From Aphidius gifuensis (lineage: Eukaryota > Arthropoda > Insecta > Hymenoptera > Braconidae): a stretch of DNA of 64,000 nucleotides. Below are positions 1-11,564 of this stretch, in pieces. The stretch lies in assembly GCF_014905175.1 (NCBI RefSeq), contig NC_057791.1:11288177-11352176 (forward strand), written 5' to 3'. The first letter of the stretch is position 1. Each line of letters begins with the position of its first letter. The translations under genes and the position numbers were made by a program. The notes beneath the pieces were generated by a model. It ran no database searches. It was not told where the DNA came from and saw nothing but the letters and a program-made list of their open reading frames with translations.

Positions 1-673
1 GTAATTATAATGGAATAGAAATCAAATGAATGCACAGACAACTTTTAGGCAATAATTTAATAACAGCAACAGCAATAATAATAATAATCATATTTTTACA
101 TGAACTTATTTTGACAAAACTTGACCTCAAAACTTGCAAAGAATAGATTAAAAAAAAAAAACTGCAAGTTAAAAAAGTTACATAAATCATTGTTTTTTTT
201 TTTTTTTATCAAAATTTCACTTATAAATTAAAATAAATTTACTTTTTAAATCCCATGAAAACTTCAATGGAAGTATAACACTACTGACTTTGAATAAAAC
301 ACATTAAACATTTCGCCATTGAAATTTATTTTACCACGTCTGTGCACGTCTGACAGAAAGTGTCGATTATCGACAAAGGCAGACAACAAAAAAACATCTG
401 GATCTTCCGATGCGCAGATGAACTTACTATTTGAGAATGAAATTTATTTAAGGTATTAGTTCCCAGCGGCGGGAGGCCATTTTAGGGATACAGGTTGAAA
501 TTACCAATAAGCAATTTCTACATAGTACATAATATTACAATTAAAAATTATATATACAGAATACAATGTGTTATTGTGTTGAGATGTAATTGAAATAATA
601 GCTAAATTAAAATTAAAATACAGATCAGTATAACGTAGTACGGCTTATATTTAAATATTTATTTACTGTCTAA
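1..673. other. A+T-rich non-coding stretch before the LINE
   Basis: I see no gene here. There is a poly-T run near 191-207. The part close to 674 may be 3' untranslated sequence of the minus-strand LINE that follows, because the element's 3' end must lie on this side. No clear poly-A tail or target-site duplication could be fixed, so the end of the LINE is not defined. Confidence 0.5.
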
Positions 674-2284
674 TTACTGTCTAGATATTTTAATGCAATC
701 CAGTATGAAACTAGGTGAGATTGAGTTTAATGACATAATATTATTGAACAGTGATGTTTTACGGCATACATTATTAGTAAGATTTATCATATTGTCTAAA
801 GGTGGAATAATTGATGACACACATGGTCCAGCTGTGGTATAAAACGGTAATACACTACGAAGTTTGGTTGCAAGTGTTCTTATCCTGACGTCAGATAAGA
901 GGTCAGGACAGTCAACAGCACCAGTTAGTAATTTGATAAAGAAGATAATTGTTAAAGTATCACGATGTACTGAGATGTTTGTCATATCAGCTGGCTGGAT
1001 CAGAGTGTCATCATCACATCCTCTATCAACAACCAGAGCCTGAGTCCGATGTAGCAAGTACTTGGAAAATTTTCTTTGTACCTTGTTTATTAACCTGAGT
1101 TGTTTGTTGGTCCTTAAATCATAAGCTGCTGTACAAAAGTCCAATCTGGACCTAACGAACGCATTATATAATGCCTTTATCGTAGACGGGTTCCTGAATG
1201 ACCTGGCCAGACGAAATACCATGCCCAATGAAGACATTGCCGATTTAACCACCTGTTCAACCTGGGAGTTAAACAAGAGCTTGTCGTCAAATACAACACC
1301 AAGATCTGTTTTTTGTCTAGTCCTACTTAACAATTCTTCATGTACTGTGTAGTTAAATACGAGAGGGTGACGAGATTTACTGAAAGACATCACGCTGCAC
1401 TTAGCTATGTTGACCTGAAGGTCATTAACTAGACACCAGTTTGCAAACTTATTTATATTTGTTTGCAAGTAGTGACAGTCATTCAATGATTTAATAGGCA
1501 AGTACAGCTTAACATCGTCAGCATACAATAGTGAGTAACATGACAGTTTATCAGATAGGTCATTTATGTAGATATTAAATAATAGGGGACCTAAGTTAGA
1601 GCCCTGTGGTACTCCAGATGTTGGTGAGTACGGTGCTGATAAAGTTCCATAAATACAGACATAACAGCAGCGATTGACAAGATAAGACCAGATAAGGTTT
1701 ATAAGAGTGAGTGGTAGAATTATTGCAATTAATTTAATGACAAGAGTTAACCAGTTTATCCTATCAAATGCCTTTGTCATGTCTGTATATATCACATCCA
1801 CCTGAATGTTCTTGTTTAAGTGAGACGTTACGTATTGACTAAATTCTACAAGGTTAGAACAGGTGCTACGCCTTGGTGTAAAACCATGCTGGTAGCTAGA
1901 TAAGAAAGGTGAGAAATATGACATGATAACCTTGTAGATTATTTTTTCAAAAAGTTTCGAACAAACAGGAAGTAGTGATATCTGTCGATAGTTAGATACA
2001 ATTAATGGATTGCCTGACTTGAATAGTGGTTTAACCACTGAGTTTTTCCAACAGGTAGGATAAGTACCTGAAGATATAGCTACGTTAAAGATAATTTTAA
2101 GTGGTTGTATTAAAGCATCTGGACAAACCCTTATAAGCGACCCAGGCAGATTATCAAAACCACTAACGTTGTTATTTTTTACTAGTAGTATTTCACGGGC
2201 AACATTCTCAGAGGTTACAATAACATCCTGACAACCCAGATCACTCAGGAAAACCCCCGACATGAGTGAGTCAAAACCAGACAT
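674..2284 (-). pseudogene. LINE reverse transcriptase (Jockey/CR1-type), frameshifted ORF2 part
   Basis: This 536-codon frame is the reverse transcriptase of a non-LTR retrotransposon, which copies the element's own RNA into DNA at a nicked target. Motifs in order: a finger region with NYRQISLLPVCSKLFEKI (usual form NYRPIS), the first catalytic aspartate in YTDMTKAFDRI, then SGVPQGSNLGPLLFNIYINDL-type block B, and the catalytic YADD box in SLLYADDVKLYLP. The tail LINKVQRKFSKYLL is the usual region after the thumb. The frame is open, but the element is broken upstream: a frameshift near 2285-2340 separates it from the linker and endonuclease. R for P in NYRQIS-type position is one substitution away from consensus. 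Family assignment is from motif memory; the clade (Jockey, CR1 or relative) is uncertain. Confidence 0.9.
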
Positions 2285-2336
2285 TGCATCAATATTCAGT
2301 TTGTTAAATACGCTAGAAAAATGTGCTGCAAATGCC

Positions 2337-2923
2337 TCAGATATATATATGAAAATTATAATTTATATTGTGGTCAATTAGAAAACAATTTATATTACTG
2401 GTTTGATTTTTCTTGTTGTTAATATATTGCCAAAACTTTTTTGGATTACTACTAATGTGATTTTCTATTTTATTATTATATAAATCAAGATCTCTACGAG
2501 ATATATCTTTAATGGCTAAATTGATTGACTTAATTCTAGTTTTGATGGCTGCTGAATCTTTGGTTTTATTAATCCTCAGATATTTATGCTTGTTTTTAAT
2601 CAGGGCAATCAGCTCAGCTGAATACCAGTATGGAAACCTCGGGGCCTTGAGGTTTTGTAGTTTAGGGTAGTAATTATCACTCACTAGTTTAAAAAATGTA
2701 TCGTAAAAGATATCACAAAGGTGATCTACGGTAACCACACTGTCACCCAGCCTGAGAAGATTGTCCCAGTTTAAAGACCTTAATGCTAGCTTAAATTTAT
2801 CTAAATCTAAGTATTTTATATTGTACTTTGAGAATGAACTAGATGACGGTATAGCCTCTATATGATAAGAGGTAGAGTTTACAATAAGTAGTAGTAAAGG
2901 CGGATGGTATTCATCCTGTTTAA
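2337..2923 (-). pseudogene. LINE linker region between endonuclease and reverse transcriptase
   Basis: This is the poorly conserved middle of the same LINE ORF2. It reads on the minus strand with sequence such as APRFPYWYSAELIALIKNKH and NPKKFWQYINNKK, which are typical of the segment between the APE endonuclease and the reverse transcriptase in Jockey/CR1-like elements. The same frame continues upstream past 2738 through about 2960 without a stop (VKQDEYHPPLLLL and onward), so 2739-2923 is also coding remnant. It is out of frame with both neighbours, so at least two frameshifts are present. No separate function is implied. Confidence 0.8.
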
Positions 2924-3742
2924 CTAAGGCCTGAGCCTGAGAGACCAGACATAGAGCACGAGAAACGAGTATGAGATCAAGGAGCTTGCCATAAGAGTTA
3001 GGGATGAGTTCAACTGTAATAGATTGAGTGCATTTATGAACATTGAGATATTAGAATATATTTTGCTGTTTGCAAAGGGTAACGTTGAGTTATAATTAGG
3101 GAGGTTAAAATCACCAACAATAATTAAGTTACCATGAAATTTTGCTAGATGTTCTTGAAGTAATTTAATAAATTTTGTAAATATGGCACATCTACCATTG
3201 ACTATATCCGGTGGAATGTAGGTTGCAATGATACGGTAAGACACACCATGATAGTCTAAATAGATACCAAGTGTATCAATTTCTATAATATCTTTGATAA
3301 CATCTGGCAAATTAATTATGTGAACATTGTTAAATTTAGTGAGTCTTACCGCACACAACACCCCACCCCCTTTGGATTTATAATTAATACTTCTATCTGC
3401 TCTAAAAACAACAAAATACTGACTGTCAAAGTAGTGATAAGAGAAAATGCTAGGATCAAGCCATGTTTCGGTGATAATGTAGATATCATGATCAAGTAAA
3501 AGAGAGTTTGCATATGTATCAGTGAATTTATTTTTAATGCTCCTGGCATTTTGGTAATGAATATTGAATGATGAATCAGAGAGTACGAAAGAGTCCATAG
3601 TAGAATTTGTAGCCTGTGTTGAACTGAAAGAAAGAGGTACATTAGCAGGAGGTAAAAGTGAAGGTGAAGGTAAAAGAGAGTTTACAATATTTGAATTAGA
3701 TAGATTAACAGCAGAAAAATGAATTGACGCATAGAAGGACGT
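2924..3742 (-). pseudogene. LINE apurinic-type (APE) endonuclease domain
   Basis: This domain nicks target DNA to prime reverse transcription. Motifs seen in order: HYQNARSIKNK (metal-binding Asn), IITETWLD (catalytic Glu), FRADRS followed by GGGVLCAV, TYIPPD and VGDFNLPNYN (catalytic Asp/Asn). Near 2990-3030 the frame shifts. The open frame extends rightward to 3799, but its first 30 or so codons come from a tRNA-like short element (3721-3884) and are not LINE sequence, so the true 5' part of ORF2 and any ORF1 are missing. The LINE is therefore 5'-truncated or was interrupted by the short element. Confidence 0.88.
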
Positions 3743-3884
3743 CGGAGTTAACTTGATGAAACTTAGAAAAAATAAGAAGCCCTGTGGTCTAGTGGACAAG
3801 GCGTTTGCCCGGAAAGCAAAAGACCCGGGTTCGATTCCCGGCGGGGGAACTTCGTTATTTTTTCTAAGTTTCTGGTTTTTTTTT
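3721..3884 (+). repeat. tRNA-derived short element, copy A, with inverted-repeat clamp
   Basis: The core at about 3779-3850 carries tRNA-like A-box (GGTCTAGTGG) and B-box (GGTTCGATTCC) promoter motifs and a perfect T arm (CCGGG/CCCGG). Outside it lie AAACTTAGAAAAAATAA (3759-3775) and its reverse complement (3855-3871), clamping the tRNA-like core. A 5' extension starting GAATTGACGCATAGAAGGAC is shared with the copies at 38.6 and 47.3 kb. The acceptor stem pairs only partly, and the anticodon-loop base varies between copies, so this is a SINE-like repeat and not a functional tRNA gene. Confidence 0.85.
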
Positions 3885-3922
3885 TGATATCATCATTTGA
3901 AAAAAAAAAAAAAAAAAAAAAA

Positions 3923-4042
3923 CCAGAAACTTAGAAAAAATAACGAAGTTCCCCCCCCGGAAATCGAACCCGGGTCTTTTGCTTTCTGAAACACTGATGA
4001 CTTCTTCCACAGATTTCATCAAAGTTCTTCTATGCGTCAGTC
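3923..4042 (-). repeat. tRNA-derived short element, copy B, decayed, inverted against copy A
   Basis: It carries the reverse complement of the 3' clamp (from 3925), the T arm and part of the anticodon arm up to about 3988. A separate remnant of the 5' extension follows at about 4013-4042 (TTCATCAAAGTTCTTCTATGCGTCA). It faces copy A head to head across a poly-A run (3900-3920), so 3850-3990 can fold into a hairpin. Parts of the core are deleted. Confidence 0.75.
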
Positions 4043-4610
4043 ATGCACTAACACTTCTAAGATGATATCAATGTTGTTTTATATATGGTAAATTGCCCAA
4101 TATAAGATGATTGTATAAGATGATGAACCGTAGATGATTGTTTATTAATATTATTATTAATATTTATATTAACAGATCCGCAAAAAGCTCTCAGATTATT
4201 ACAAATTATCACACCTCACAAATTTATTGAACACAATGAGACAATCCTGACTGAATAATAATTTATCAAAGTTTTAAAGTCAAAGACAATAGCTGTATTG
4301 TTTGTATTAAATTCAAGTAGCTGTTTTATTACACTAATGAACTCAAGTGATCACAGTATACTAGATACACTCAATTTACGACGCCGTAGAGGTTAAGTTG
4401 CCATGTGACACTTAGACTTTTGCAAAAACTATCTTCTAGCACAGTATAAAAATAAATTACCAGAGTAATTATATTGAATATTATTTACGCTGGTGGACAC
4501 AACACAAACAGTATTATTTTGATTAATTAAATTAGTTTAATTATAATAAAAAATCCAACCAATTTTTAGTATGAGCAAGAGACGATGCGTACCGTGTTGC
4601 GTCCAACCAC
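4043..4610. other. A+T-rich stretch with no gene seen
   Basis: No coding frame, RNA gene or clear repeat was recognised. Composition is uniformly A+T-rich. Confidence 0.5.
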
Positions 4611-5270
4611 ATATTTGATGATTTATCGTTTTTTCTCTATATTCACTGATTTTTTTTCGATATTTTCCTATTTTTCTCTACATTTTCCTTTATATTTACT
4701 AATATTTTCCAATATGTATCGTATTTTTCTTTATATTCCGTGATTTTTCCTACATAATTACTGGTATTTTCCATATTTATCCTATTTTTCTTTGTATTCA
4801 GTAAGTTTTCCTTGATATTTACTAATATTTCCCTGATATTTTCCCATAATTTTTAAAGTTTTTTTTATATTCAGCACTTTTTTCTTCAGATTTACTGATA
4901 TTTTTCTATATTTATCGGTTTTTCTTTATATTCAGCGACTTTTTCTTTCTATTTACTGATATTTTTCCATATATATCGTATATTTCTTCATATTCAGTAA
5001 GTTTTCCTTGATCTTTACTGATATTTCCTTGATATTTTTGTATAATTATGAGAGTTTTCTTTATATTTAGCCCTTTTTTCTTTATATTTACTGATATTTT
5101 TCCATATTTATCGGTTTTTTTTTTATGATCAGCAATTTTTTCTTTATATTCAGTAATTTTTTCTTCATATTCACTGATATTTTCCTATATTTATCGTTTT
5201 TTTCTTTTTATTCAGTGATTTTTCTATATTTTCCTCTATATTTAATGATGTTCTTCATATTTATCGTATT
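4611..5270. repeat. Degenerate T-rich tandem array
   Basis: Phrases such as TTTTCTTTATATTCAGTGAT and ATATTTTCCATATTTATCG recur about every 25 to 50 bases, with higher-order repetition near 100-150 bases. Units are diverged from one another, which suggests an old simple-satellite expansion. There is no coding frame. Confidence 0.7.
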
Positions 5271-5361
5271 TAGATTAAGGGACTTAGAAAATTTTCGGTA
5301 GGGGGGGGGGGGTCCCGATGAAAAGCGAAAAAAATAGGAAATTAAAATTCCATAAAAAAAA

Positions 5362-5655
5362 TGTTGGAGATACAAAGTCTGATGACACGTCCCTGACTAA
5401 ATATATTTACAACTGCTACACTAACGGACACAAATCTTAACTTACAGGCTGACACTAAACAAACATACTCAACCATACACTACACACACACACTATATGC
5501 ACCCCTATATAATATACTCATTCCAGTTCCGGCCGCTGTGCACTTTACACTCTTGCCTCGCATTATATATTCTCTGACTGCTAATTAAATAAACGTAACC
5601 AATAATATTAAATTGTACTTGTTATTATTTATGATCTACCCTCACATAACCAACA
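5362..5655 (+). mobile_element. Solo LTR of a copia-type retrotransposon
   Basis: The first ~195 bases match the LTR start at 63118 at high identity, beginning TGTTGGAGATACAAAGTC. The segment is bounded by TGTTGG and CCAACA, the short inverted ends expected of an LTR, and is flanked by AAAAA on both sides, which fits a 5-bp target duplication in an A run. AATAAA-like signals occur in the last third. No internal retrotransposon sequence follows, so this is a recombination-derived solo LTR. Confidence 0.85.
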
Positions 5656-6190
5656 AAAAAATTAGAATAATGTCCAAAAAAAGAATCATGGAAAAAAAAT
5701 ATTATTTTCATGTAATTATCAAATCTAACTGTTTGTGTAACTAACTTCATCTCCATATTATTTATCCTTGTGATTTTTTCTATATAGAAAAATGAAAAAA
5801 ATTTATTTTCATACTAATCTAACTATGCATTTGTTAATTTTATTAGTTCTTTTAATATTCCCACAAAAAAAATTGGTTATGTAGTTTTTAGGCATGTGGA
5901 TTTACGACACCCTGAAGACGTTTAGAAGTAAAAATTACGAAAAAAATGGTGTTATTTTTCACGAAGTTTTTCGTAAAATCACAAAACTTTTTTCGGAAAT
6001 TTACAAAACTATCATTACAAAAAAAATTTGAAAAACTCTAAAACATTCTGTGGAATTTCAAAAAAGTTTTGTAAAGTACCAAAACCTTCATGGAAAAATG
6101 CGTAGAAAACTTTTTTTCTTTTTTCCCAAAAAAAATTCATATAGTGTAAAAGAAAATGTCACAAATAAACGTTTTTTTTTGTGTTAGCTG
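5656..6190. other. A+T-rich stretch with no gene seen
   Basis: I see no coding frame or structured repeat. Around 5930-6130 there are several variants of an AAAAACTTTTT-like theme, consistent with low complexity. Confidence 0.45.
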
Positions 6191-6318
6191 CAACTTGATG
6201 AAACTTACCAAAAATAAGAAGCCCTGTGGTCTAGAGGTCGAGGCGTTTGCCCGGTAAGCAAAAGACCCGGGTTCGATTCCTGGCGGGGGAACTTTTTTGT
6301 TTTTTCTAAGTTTTTGGT
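6191..6318 (+). repeat. tRNA-derived short element, copy C
   Basis: It has the same tRNA-like core as copy A, with A box GGTCTAGAGG, B box GGTTCGATTCC and anticodon-loop variant CCGGTAA. The 5' clamp is diverged (AAACTTACCAAAAATAA) and the 3' clamp is TTTTTTCTAAGTTT. Only the last part of the 5' extension (AACTTGATG) is present. Confidence 0.82.
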
Positions 6319-7060
6319 TTTTTTTTTCAGAAATTTCAACCTTAAAATTCTCAAAATCCTTATAATTTTACACCCAATAGGAGATGAACACTTGACACAC
6401 TATCGACCAATCATTATTATGCAATAGCCACCTTTGTGAATCAAAGACAAACTATAGTCTTGCACGAAAAACCACAAAAAACTGTAGCATGTGGACACAC
6501 CGCTTAATGCTTAATAATGATTGGTTGGTTCTTGCATGTTCGCCTTCTAACGGGATAAAAATTATAAGATCAAATTTTAATGGTTGTAGAATTTTTGTTA
6601 TGTGAAAGAATAAAAATTGTTCAAATATTTTGTGAAAATATTTTTTTAAACTATTTTAATGATTTAAGGTTGATTCCCAATCCGATTAGTGAACTGATGT
6701 TTTTGCTTTAAAGGGCCCATAGATCAAAAGAGCTATTTTTTATTCCTTCCTCTTTTGAAATTTTTCAGTCCTGCTTAGTCTTTTGCGTTTTGCTCTATCC
6801 TGGATGCAGGCTAATCGTGTTGTATCGGCTTTGATTATCGTTCTTTTGAAGACAATCGTTCTGGATCGACTATTAAAAATGCCCAAATGTTTCCTCTTGA
6901 TTTTTTTCCGAGTTCTGAAGGGTATTCATTTTGGAGACGATCCAACTTTTCGTCATTAATTGTCTTTATTGTAAGGGGATCGTGTCTGCAGTCTTTTATT
7001 TGAATATATTTAAGATTTACAAAAAAAATATAGAATAAGATCGTTGAACGGGGACTAAGA
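6319..7060. other. Non-coding, with one end of a TTAA-flanked MITE
   Basis: At 6664 there is TTAAGGTTGATTCCCAATCC, nearly the left end of the TTAA-flanked element at 23779-24292. No matching right end was found nearby, so this is probably a truncated copy. The rest holds no recognised gene. Confidence 0.45.
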
Positions 7061-7560
7061 ATAATTTACGTGCAACAATTTATTTAATTATTGAATAATT
7101 ATTGTTCAATTATTATTAAGTAATGATAGTTATTAAATAATAAATGCAAAATTAATTAAAAAGCTATTGGTGAACGTATCTAAGAAAAGATATAGCCAAA
7201 TAAATTAGTTACTAATCTAAACCAATTTCTCAGCCATTTGACACATTAATTTTAATTTATTACGGAAAACATTGGAGAGGAATTAATTTAGATTACGAAT
7301 TAATTTATTTGGTTACATTCTTTCCTTAGATACATTTGCCTATAGCTTTTAAACCAATTAATCATAGCAAATATTGCTAAGCAAAAGATGTAACTAAATT
7401 AATTAATTAGTAGTCTTCATTAATTCCTCAGCAATATTTTCCATAATTAATTAAAATAATTATTATGGAAATAATTAATTAATTTAGTTACATCTTTTTC
7501 TCAGCAACATTTGCTATGATAAATTAATTAAAAAGCTATTGGCATAAGTAATAAGTATCT
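7061..7560. repeat. A+T-rich hairpin units (AATTAATT-type palindromes)
   Basis: Two long imperfect palindromes lie here. One spans about 7140-7350, pairing TAAGAAAAGATATAGCCAAA-like left sequence with TTTGGTTACATTCTTTCCTTAGA on the right. The other spans about 7360-7520, with AGCAAATATTGCTAAGCAAAAGATGTAAC pairing with GTTACATCTTTTTCTCAGCAACATTTGC-like sequence. They have the same plan as the hairpin arrays at 15.4, 40.6 and 42.4 kb but a different sequence. Confidence 0.55.
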
Positions 7561-7574
7561 AAGGAAAGAATGTA

Positions 7575-7973
7575 GGGTGCGATCTACACGTCATTTTTTG
7601 ATTTTCCTTTAATACACATGTTGATCAACATTACAATAATTAAAATTATCTATTGAATAGAACTTTATAGATATTAATGATTCAAGTGAAAGATAAAAAA
7701 CTGTCACCCATTCGGAATTAATATTAATGAAATTGATATAAAATATTTGCACTGAATATCGGAATATTCATCATATTTCTTTTTGTTTATTTATTTTTAT
7801 ATATATGTACAGTTAAATGAAAAAAGACATTGATACAATAATAAATTTAAAAGTATATAAATGCATATCTAGTTATTATATGTATATAAAAAAAACGTAA
7901 CTATTCCCAAACATATGACATCGACATTCAAGTTAGATAAAAACGACCGCGCAAGAAGCCGCTTAGTCGCGTT
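7575..7973 (+). repeat. 400-bp direct repeat, copy 1
   Basis: It is about 90% or more identical by eye to 11153-11564, starting GGGTGCGATCTACACGTCAT and ending near CGCTTAGTCGCGTTA. It carries no coding frame or LTR-type TG...CA ends. The two copies are in the same orientation, 3.2 kb apart. Confidence 0.85.
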
Positions 7974-8490
7974 ATAATAAAATATAGTAAATTCTAAAAC
8001 CGGTAGTTGGTATATTCTCAATCTGCTAGAATTTAGCAGTGAATATTGTGAATTTAGTCATTTTTTTAAAAGAGAAATTACAATAAAATTATGTAAATTT
8101 TATGGCTTAGAATTGTATACAGTCAATGACCAAATTTTTTATTTAACTTTATTGTAAAATTATTTATCAATATACGAAAAATTCTTACAAATGACGAGAC
8201 GAACGCAGTTTTTACTATTTGCTTTGTAATTTTTCCTTTTACGTTTGTAATTCTTAGTTAAAATTTCTCCTTATATTTATTTCTCTTATATTTATTAATT
8301 ATTTTTAAATAGAAAAATACCAGTACGTAACAGTATACTTTTTATTTGAATTTTTGAATAATTATAGAAGAACGACACGGAGAGAAGTTTCCAATGAAAA
8401 TTCCCGAGTAGAAATTCAGTTTAGGATATGATCAGATTTTATCAAGTTTTGATCGGACAACTTGATTGAGAATTGATAAAAACGTAACAC

Positions 8491-9608
8491 CCCGGGATAA
8501 AATTTTTAGAGCCTTTATGAGTCTTTAAAATAAAGATGAGCCTTTATTTGACTCTTTCTATGTACCACTAGCGGGACTCATAAATACTCTGACCCACAGT
8601 GGTTGAGTCTTTAAAAAAAAGGCTCTGAAATACTGTGCATGCGAAAAAAAAAATATGAGCCATTTTTTTAAATACTCATAAAGGGTCTGACTTCGCATCT
8701 TTTAGAGTATTTAAAATAAAGGCTCTGAAATATTAAGGATAATTTGTTTTTTTATTTTATATTAAATGGGTGAATGAAAAACGTGCGCGTAACTGCCAGG
8801 ATTTGAAAAGATGAACACAATGTCTAAATGTATAAATAAACGCTTTAGCCCGCTCGACCACTGGACCATCGATGCAAAGAATAATTTTTTTACTTTAATA
8901 TTTTACGTTCAGTCACGAGAGACACAAACGAAATTATTAACATCAAAAAAAAATTATTTTGCAATATTATATTACACTCAATAATCATATGCATATTTAT
9001 TAATTAATGTATATATTAATTAATATATATAATTAATAAAATACGAAATAGTTCCTTTGTATTTATTTGTTAATGTTGAAGTCATAACAGACTGGATACA
9101 TTTTGAAATAAAAGAAATATAGTTATGGACATTGGGAAATTTGATGAAACTTAAAAAATTTTGGTCGAGGTTTGACCAGGTTGTCCTATTATTATTCGAA
9201 ATGTGGTAAAGATACTTGATTCTATCCTAAATATGGAAAATTAAACAAAAAAAAAATTACGTATTTAAATAATAAATTTATTTATTAAACTTCCGTAGTA
9301 ATTAATTGGTTTATTAATTAGCTAGAAAACATCTAAGTTTGCAGACAAATTGGAAATTATTCTAAGTTCCTAAACTCGAAAATAATCTAAGTCCTCGTTG
9401 AAGCCGAAAAAATTCTAAGTGTTGAAAATAAAAGTGAGTCCCAAAAAAAAAGGCTCTGAAATACTCGCGTCCACGATTCAATATATGACGAGTATTTAAA
9501 AAAAAGACTCATAAAGGCTCTGAAAGACTCTGAAAGGCTGTGAAATACTCTAAATCGATAAATAAAGACTCATAAAGAGTCATAAAGGCTCAAAAATTTT
9601 ATCCCGGG
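8491..9608. mobile_element. Non-autonomous inverted-repeat element with CCCGGGATAAAA ends
   Basis: The left end CCCGGGATAAAATTTTTAGA is mirrored at the right (ending ATCCCGGG at 9608) and followed inward by repeated GACTCATAAAGGCTC-type subrepeats on both sides. It interrupts a sequence rich in CTTGATCAAG palindromes that resumes at 9610, so it is nested. AC may be the short target duplication. No open frame of note is present; a tRNA-like remnant lies inside. Confidence 0.75.
8795..8882 (-). repeat. tRNA-like SINE remnant (Ser/Leu-type A box)
   Basis: On the minus strand it reads GGTCCAGTGGTCGAGCGGGC then TAAAGCG, an A-box and D-arm resembling tRNA-Ser/Leu. The B box is degenerate (TTTTCAAATCCTGG). 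A sister copy at 23587-23672 on the plus strand shares the A-box half. It does not fold as a complete tRNA. Confidence 0.55.
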
Positions 9609-9609
9609 A

Positions 9610-10006
9610 CAAAAATAGATCAAGACTTGATCAAGCTACCTGTTCAAGATATGATCGAAACGTAACGCAAAAATGGATCAAGACTTGATCAAGGTACCTG
9701 ATCAAGACTTGATCAAGCTACATATATATTTTCAATAAAAGTGCCATTGGAACATATTATTAAAACATTAACCAGATGCAACAATTAAATCAATGTCAAG
9801 TGTCATTGTTATTGTGTTGTTGTATTCGGTGTTAACATGTTGTTCCAAATATATTAATACATCAACAACAGCATATACAACATTAAAATGGTCAAAACTT
9901 AATTGAAAATATTATTAAATCAAAGACATTGCCATCAGTTGATAAAAAATTAAGATAGGTTATAATTTGTCGAAAAACATGAATGAGATAGTAATAAATA
10001 TTTACA
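9610..10006. repeat. CTTGATCAAG-rich repeat tail and flanking non-coding DNA
   Basis: Up to about 9720 the sequence repeats GATCAAGACTTGATCAAG with short spacers, matching the subterminal repeats of the element at 22978-24483. After that I see no feature up to the next inverted-repeat element. Confidence 0.6.
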
Positions 10007-10963
10007 GATCCCATCTAATTAGCTTATAAGTTTGATGGAATTAGAATAAGCTGTTATACTTATTCTATTGGGGTTTTTTTAGAGAATATTAGAGTGAAGT
10101 TAATTTTCTTTGGGAGTTAACGGTTTAATTAATATTAATTGATTAAGATTTAGGGGTGCAGGCAGCCTGAACTTTTTTATTTTTCAACTTATTTAGGTTT
10201 TTTTTTTGCAATCGATAGATAATTTTTTGGAGAATCATCATATGCAAACAAATCCCATTGAGAGTTCTTCAATTTATTATTAAAAAATATTATAACTTTT
10301 AAATTATTGCTATGAGCTGATTAATCATTTTGGTCCATTGCGTATCTCTACCCACAAATCCCATACATTGACAAAGTGATGATTTTGTTAGGTTCCAATG
10401 TAAATCGGGAAAAAAACAGCCACATCACATTTTTCTATCAGAATTCTAATAACTCCGTGAGTTTTAATGATATCGTTTTCAAAATAGCGGCGATTTAAAG
10501 ATCAAAATGAAAGGAAACTATTAATTAGTCGGTGCAAATCGATCACGCTTACAGATAAAAAGTTATTTAATATTTAAAAAAAAAAGAAAAAAAGGTTTTT
10601 AACATTTTTGGCTCTGGCAACTTTAATAATTATTTGAGAAAAAATCAAAAATATACAAATTAAAGAGATTGAAAATACGCTTCTTTTGGTTCTAACACGA
10701 AGTGTCTCTGACAATTACTAAAGAAATGAGAGCGTTTTTTAATTTTCGGTAGACAAATCCAATACGTAGGTGACGCGAAGCGTCTCACCTACGTAAAAAG
10801 TTCAGGCTGCCTGCACCCCTAAATCTTAGTTAATTAATATTAATTAAACTATTAACTCCCAAAGAAAATTAACTTCACTCCAATATTCTCCAAAAAAACT
10901 CCAATAGAATGAGTATAACAGATTATTCTAATTCCATTAAACTTAGGCTAATTAGATGGGATC
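10007..10963. mobile_element. 957-bp element with ~180-bp terminal inverted repeats
   Basis: GATCCCATCTAATTAGCTTA at the left is mirrored by the sequence ending TTAGATGGGATC at the right. The arms match for about 180 bases with scattered differences, ending inward near GGTGCAGGCAGCCTGAACTT. The interior has no open frame longer than background. This is a non-autonomous DNA transposon (long-TIR MITE); the superfamily is not recognisable from the ends. Confidence 0.85.
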
Positions 10964-11152
10964 ATATATACACACATACATTGAGTAAAATCGAGCCAAA
11001 ATAATGGTCAAATTGCATTGACTAATTTGATAATTGCATTGAATAACACCATCAGCACCGATAATACAATTTGGAACAAAATAAGCTTGGCATTCACACA
11101 ATAGTTTTTCTTAAAAAACGATTAACAGAAATTCAAGGGTTGATTGCCTGAA

Positions 11153-11564
11153 GGGTGCGATCTACACGTCATTTTCTGATTTTCCTTCAACATCACATGT
11201 TAATCAACATGACAATAATTAAAATTATCTATTGAAATAGAACTTTATAGATATTAATGATTTAAGTGAAAGATAAAAAACTGTCACTCATTAAGAATTA
11301 ACATTAATAAAATTGATATAAATTATTTGCACTGAATATCGGAATATCCATTATATTTCTACTCGTTTATTCATTTTTATATATATGTACAGATAAATGA
11401 AAAAGGCCATTGATACAATAACGGACTTAAAGTATATAAATACATATCTAATTATTATATTAAAAAACATACGAAAAAACGTAACTATATGTATTCCCAA
11501 ACATATGACATCGATATTCAGGTTAAATAAAAGCGACCGCACAAGCGGGCGCTCAGTCTCGTTA
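11153..11564 (+). repeat. 400-bp direct repeat, copy 2
   Basis: Second copy of the sequence at 7575-7973, same orientation, with small indels. It ends near CGCTCAGTCTCGTTA. It lies inside the CACGGAGAGAA-bounded composite whereas copy 1 lies outside it, which argues against the pair being LTRs of one element. Confidence 0.85.

Noticed and set aside
3779..3850. Functional tRNA gene
   Set aside because: T arm and anticodon stem are good, but the acceptor stem pairs only partly, position 33 is not T, the anticodon differs between copies, and the unit is repeated with conserved flanks, so it is a SINE-like element.
7575..11564. LTR retrotransposon with two 400-bp LTRs
   Set aside because: The repeats lack TG...CA ends, there is no coding sequence between them, and one copy lies inside an independent TIR-bounded interval.
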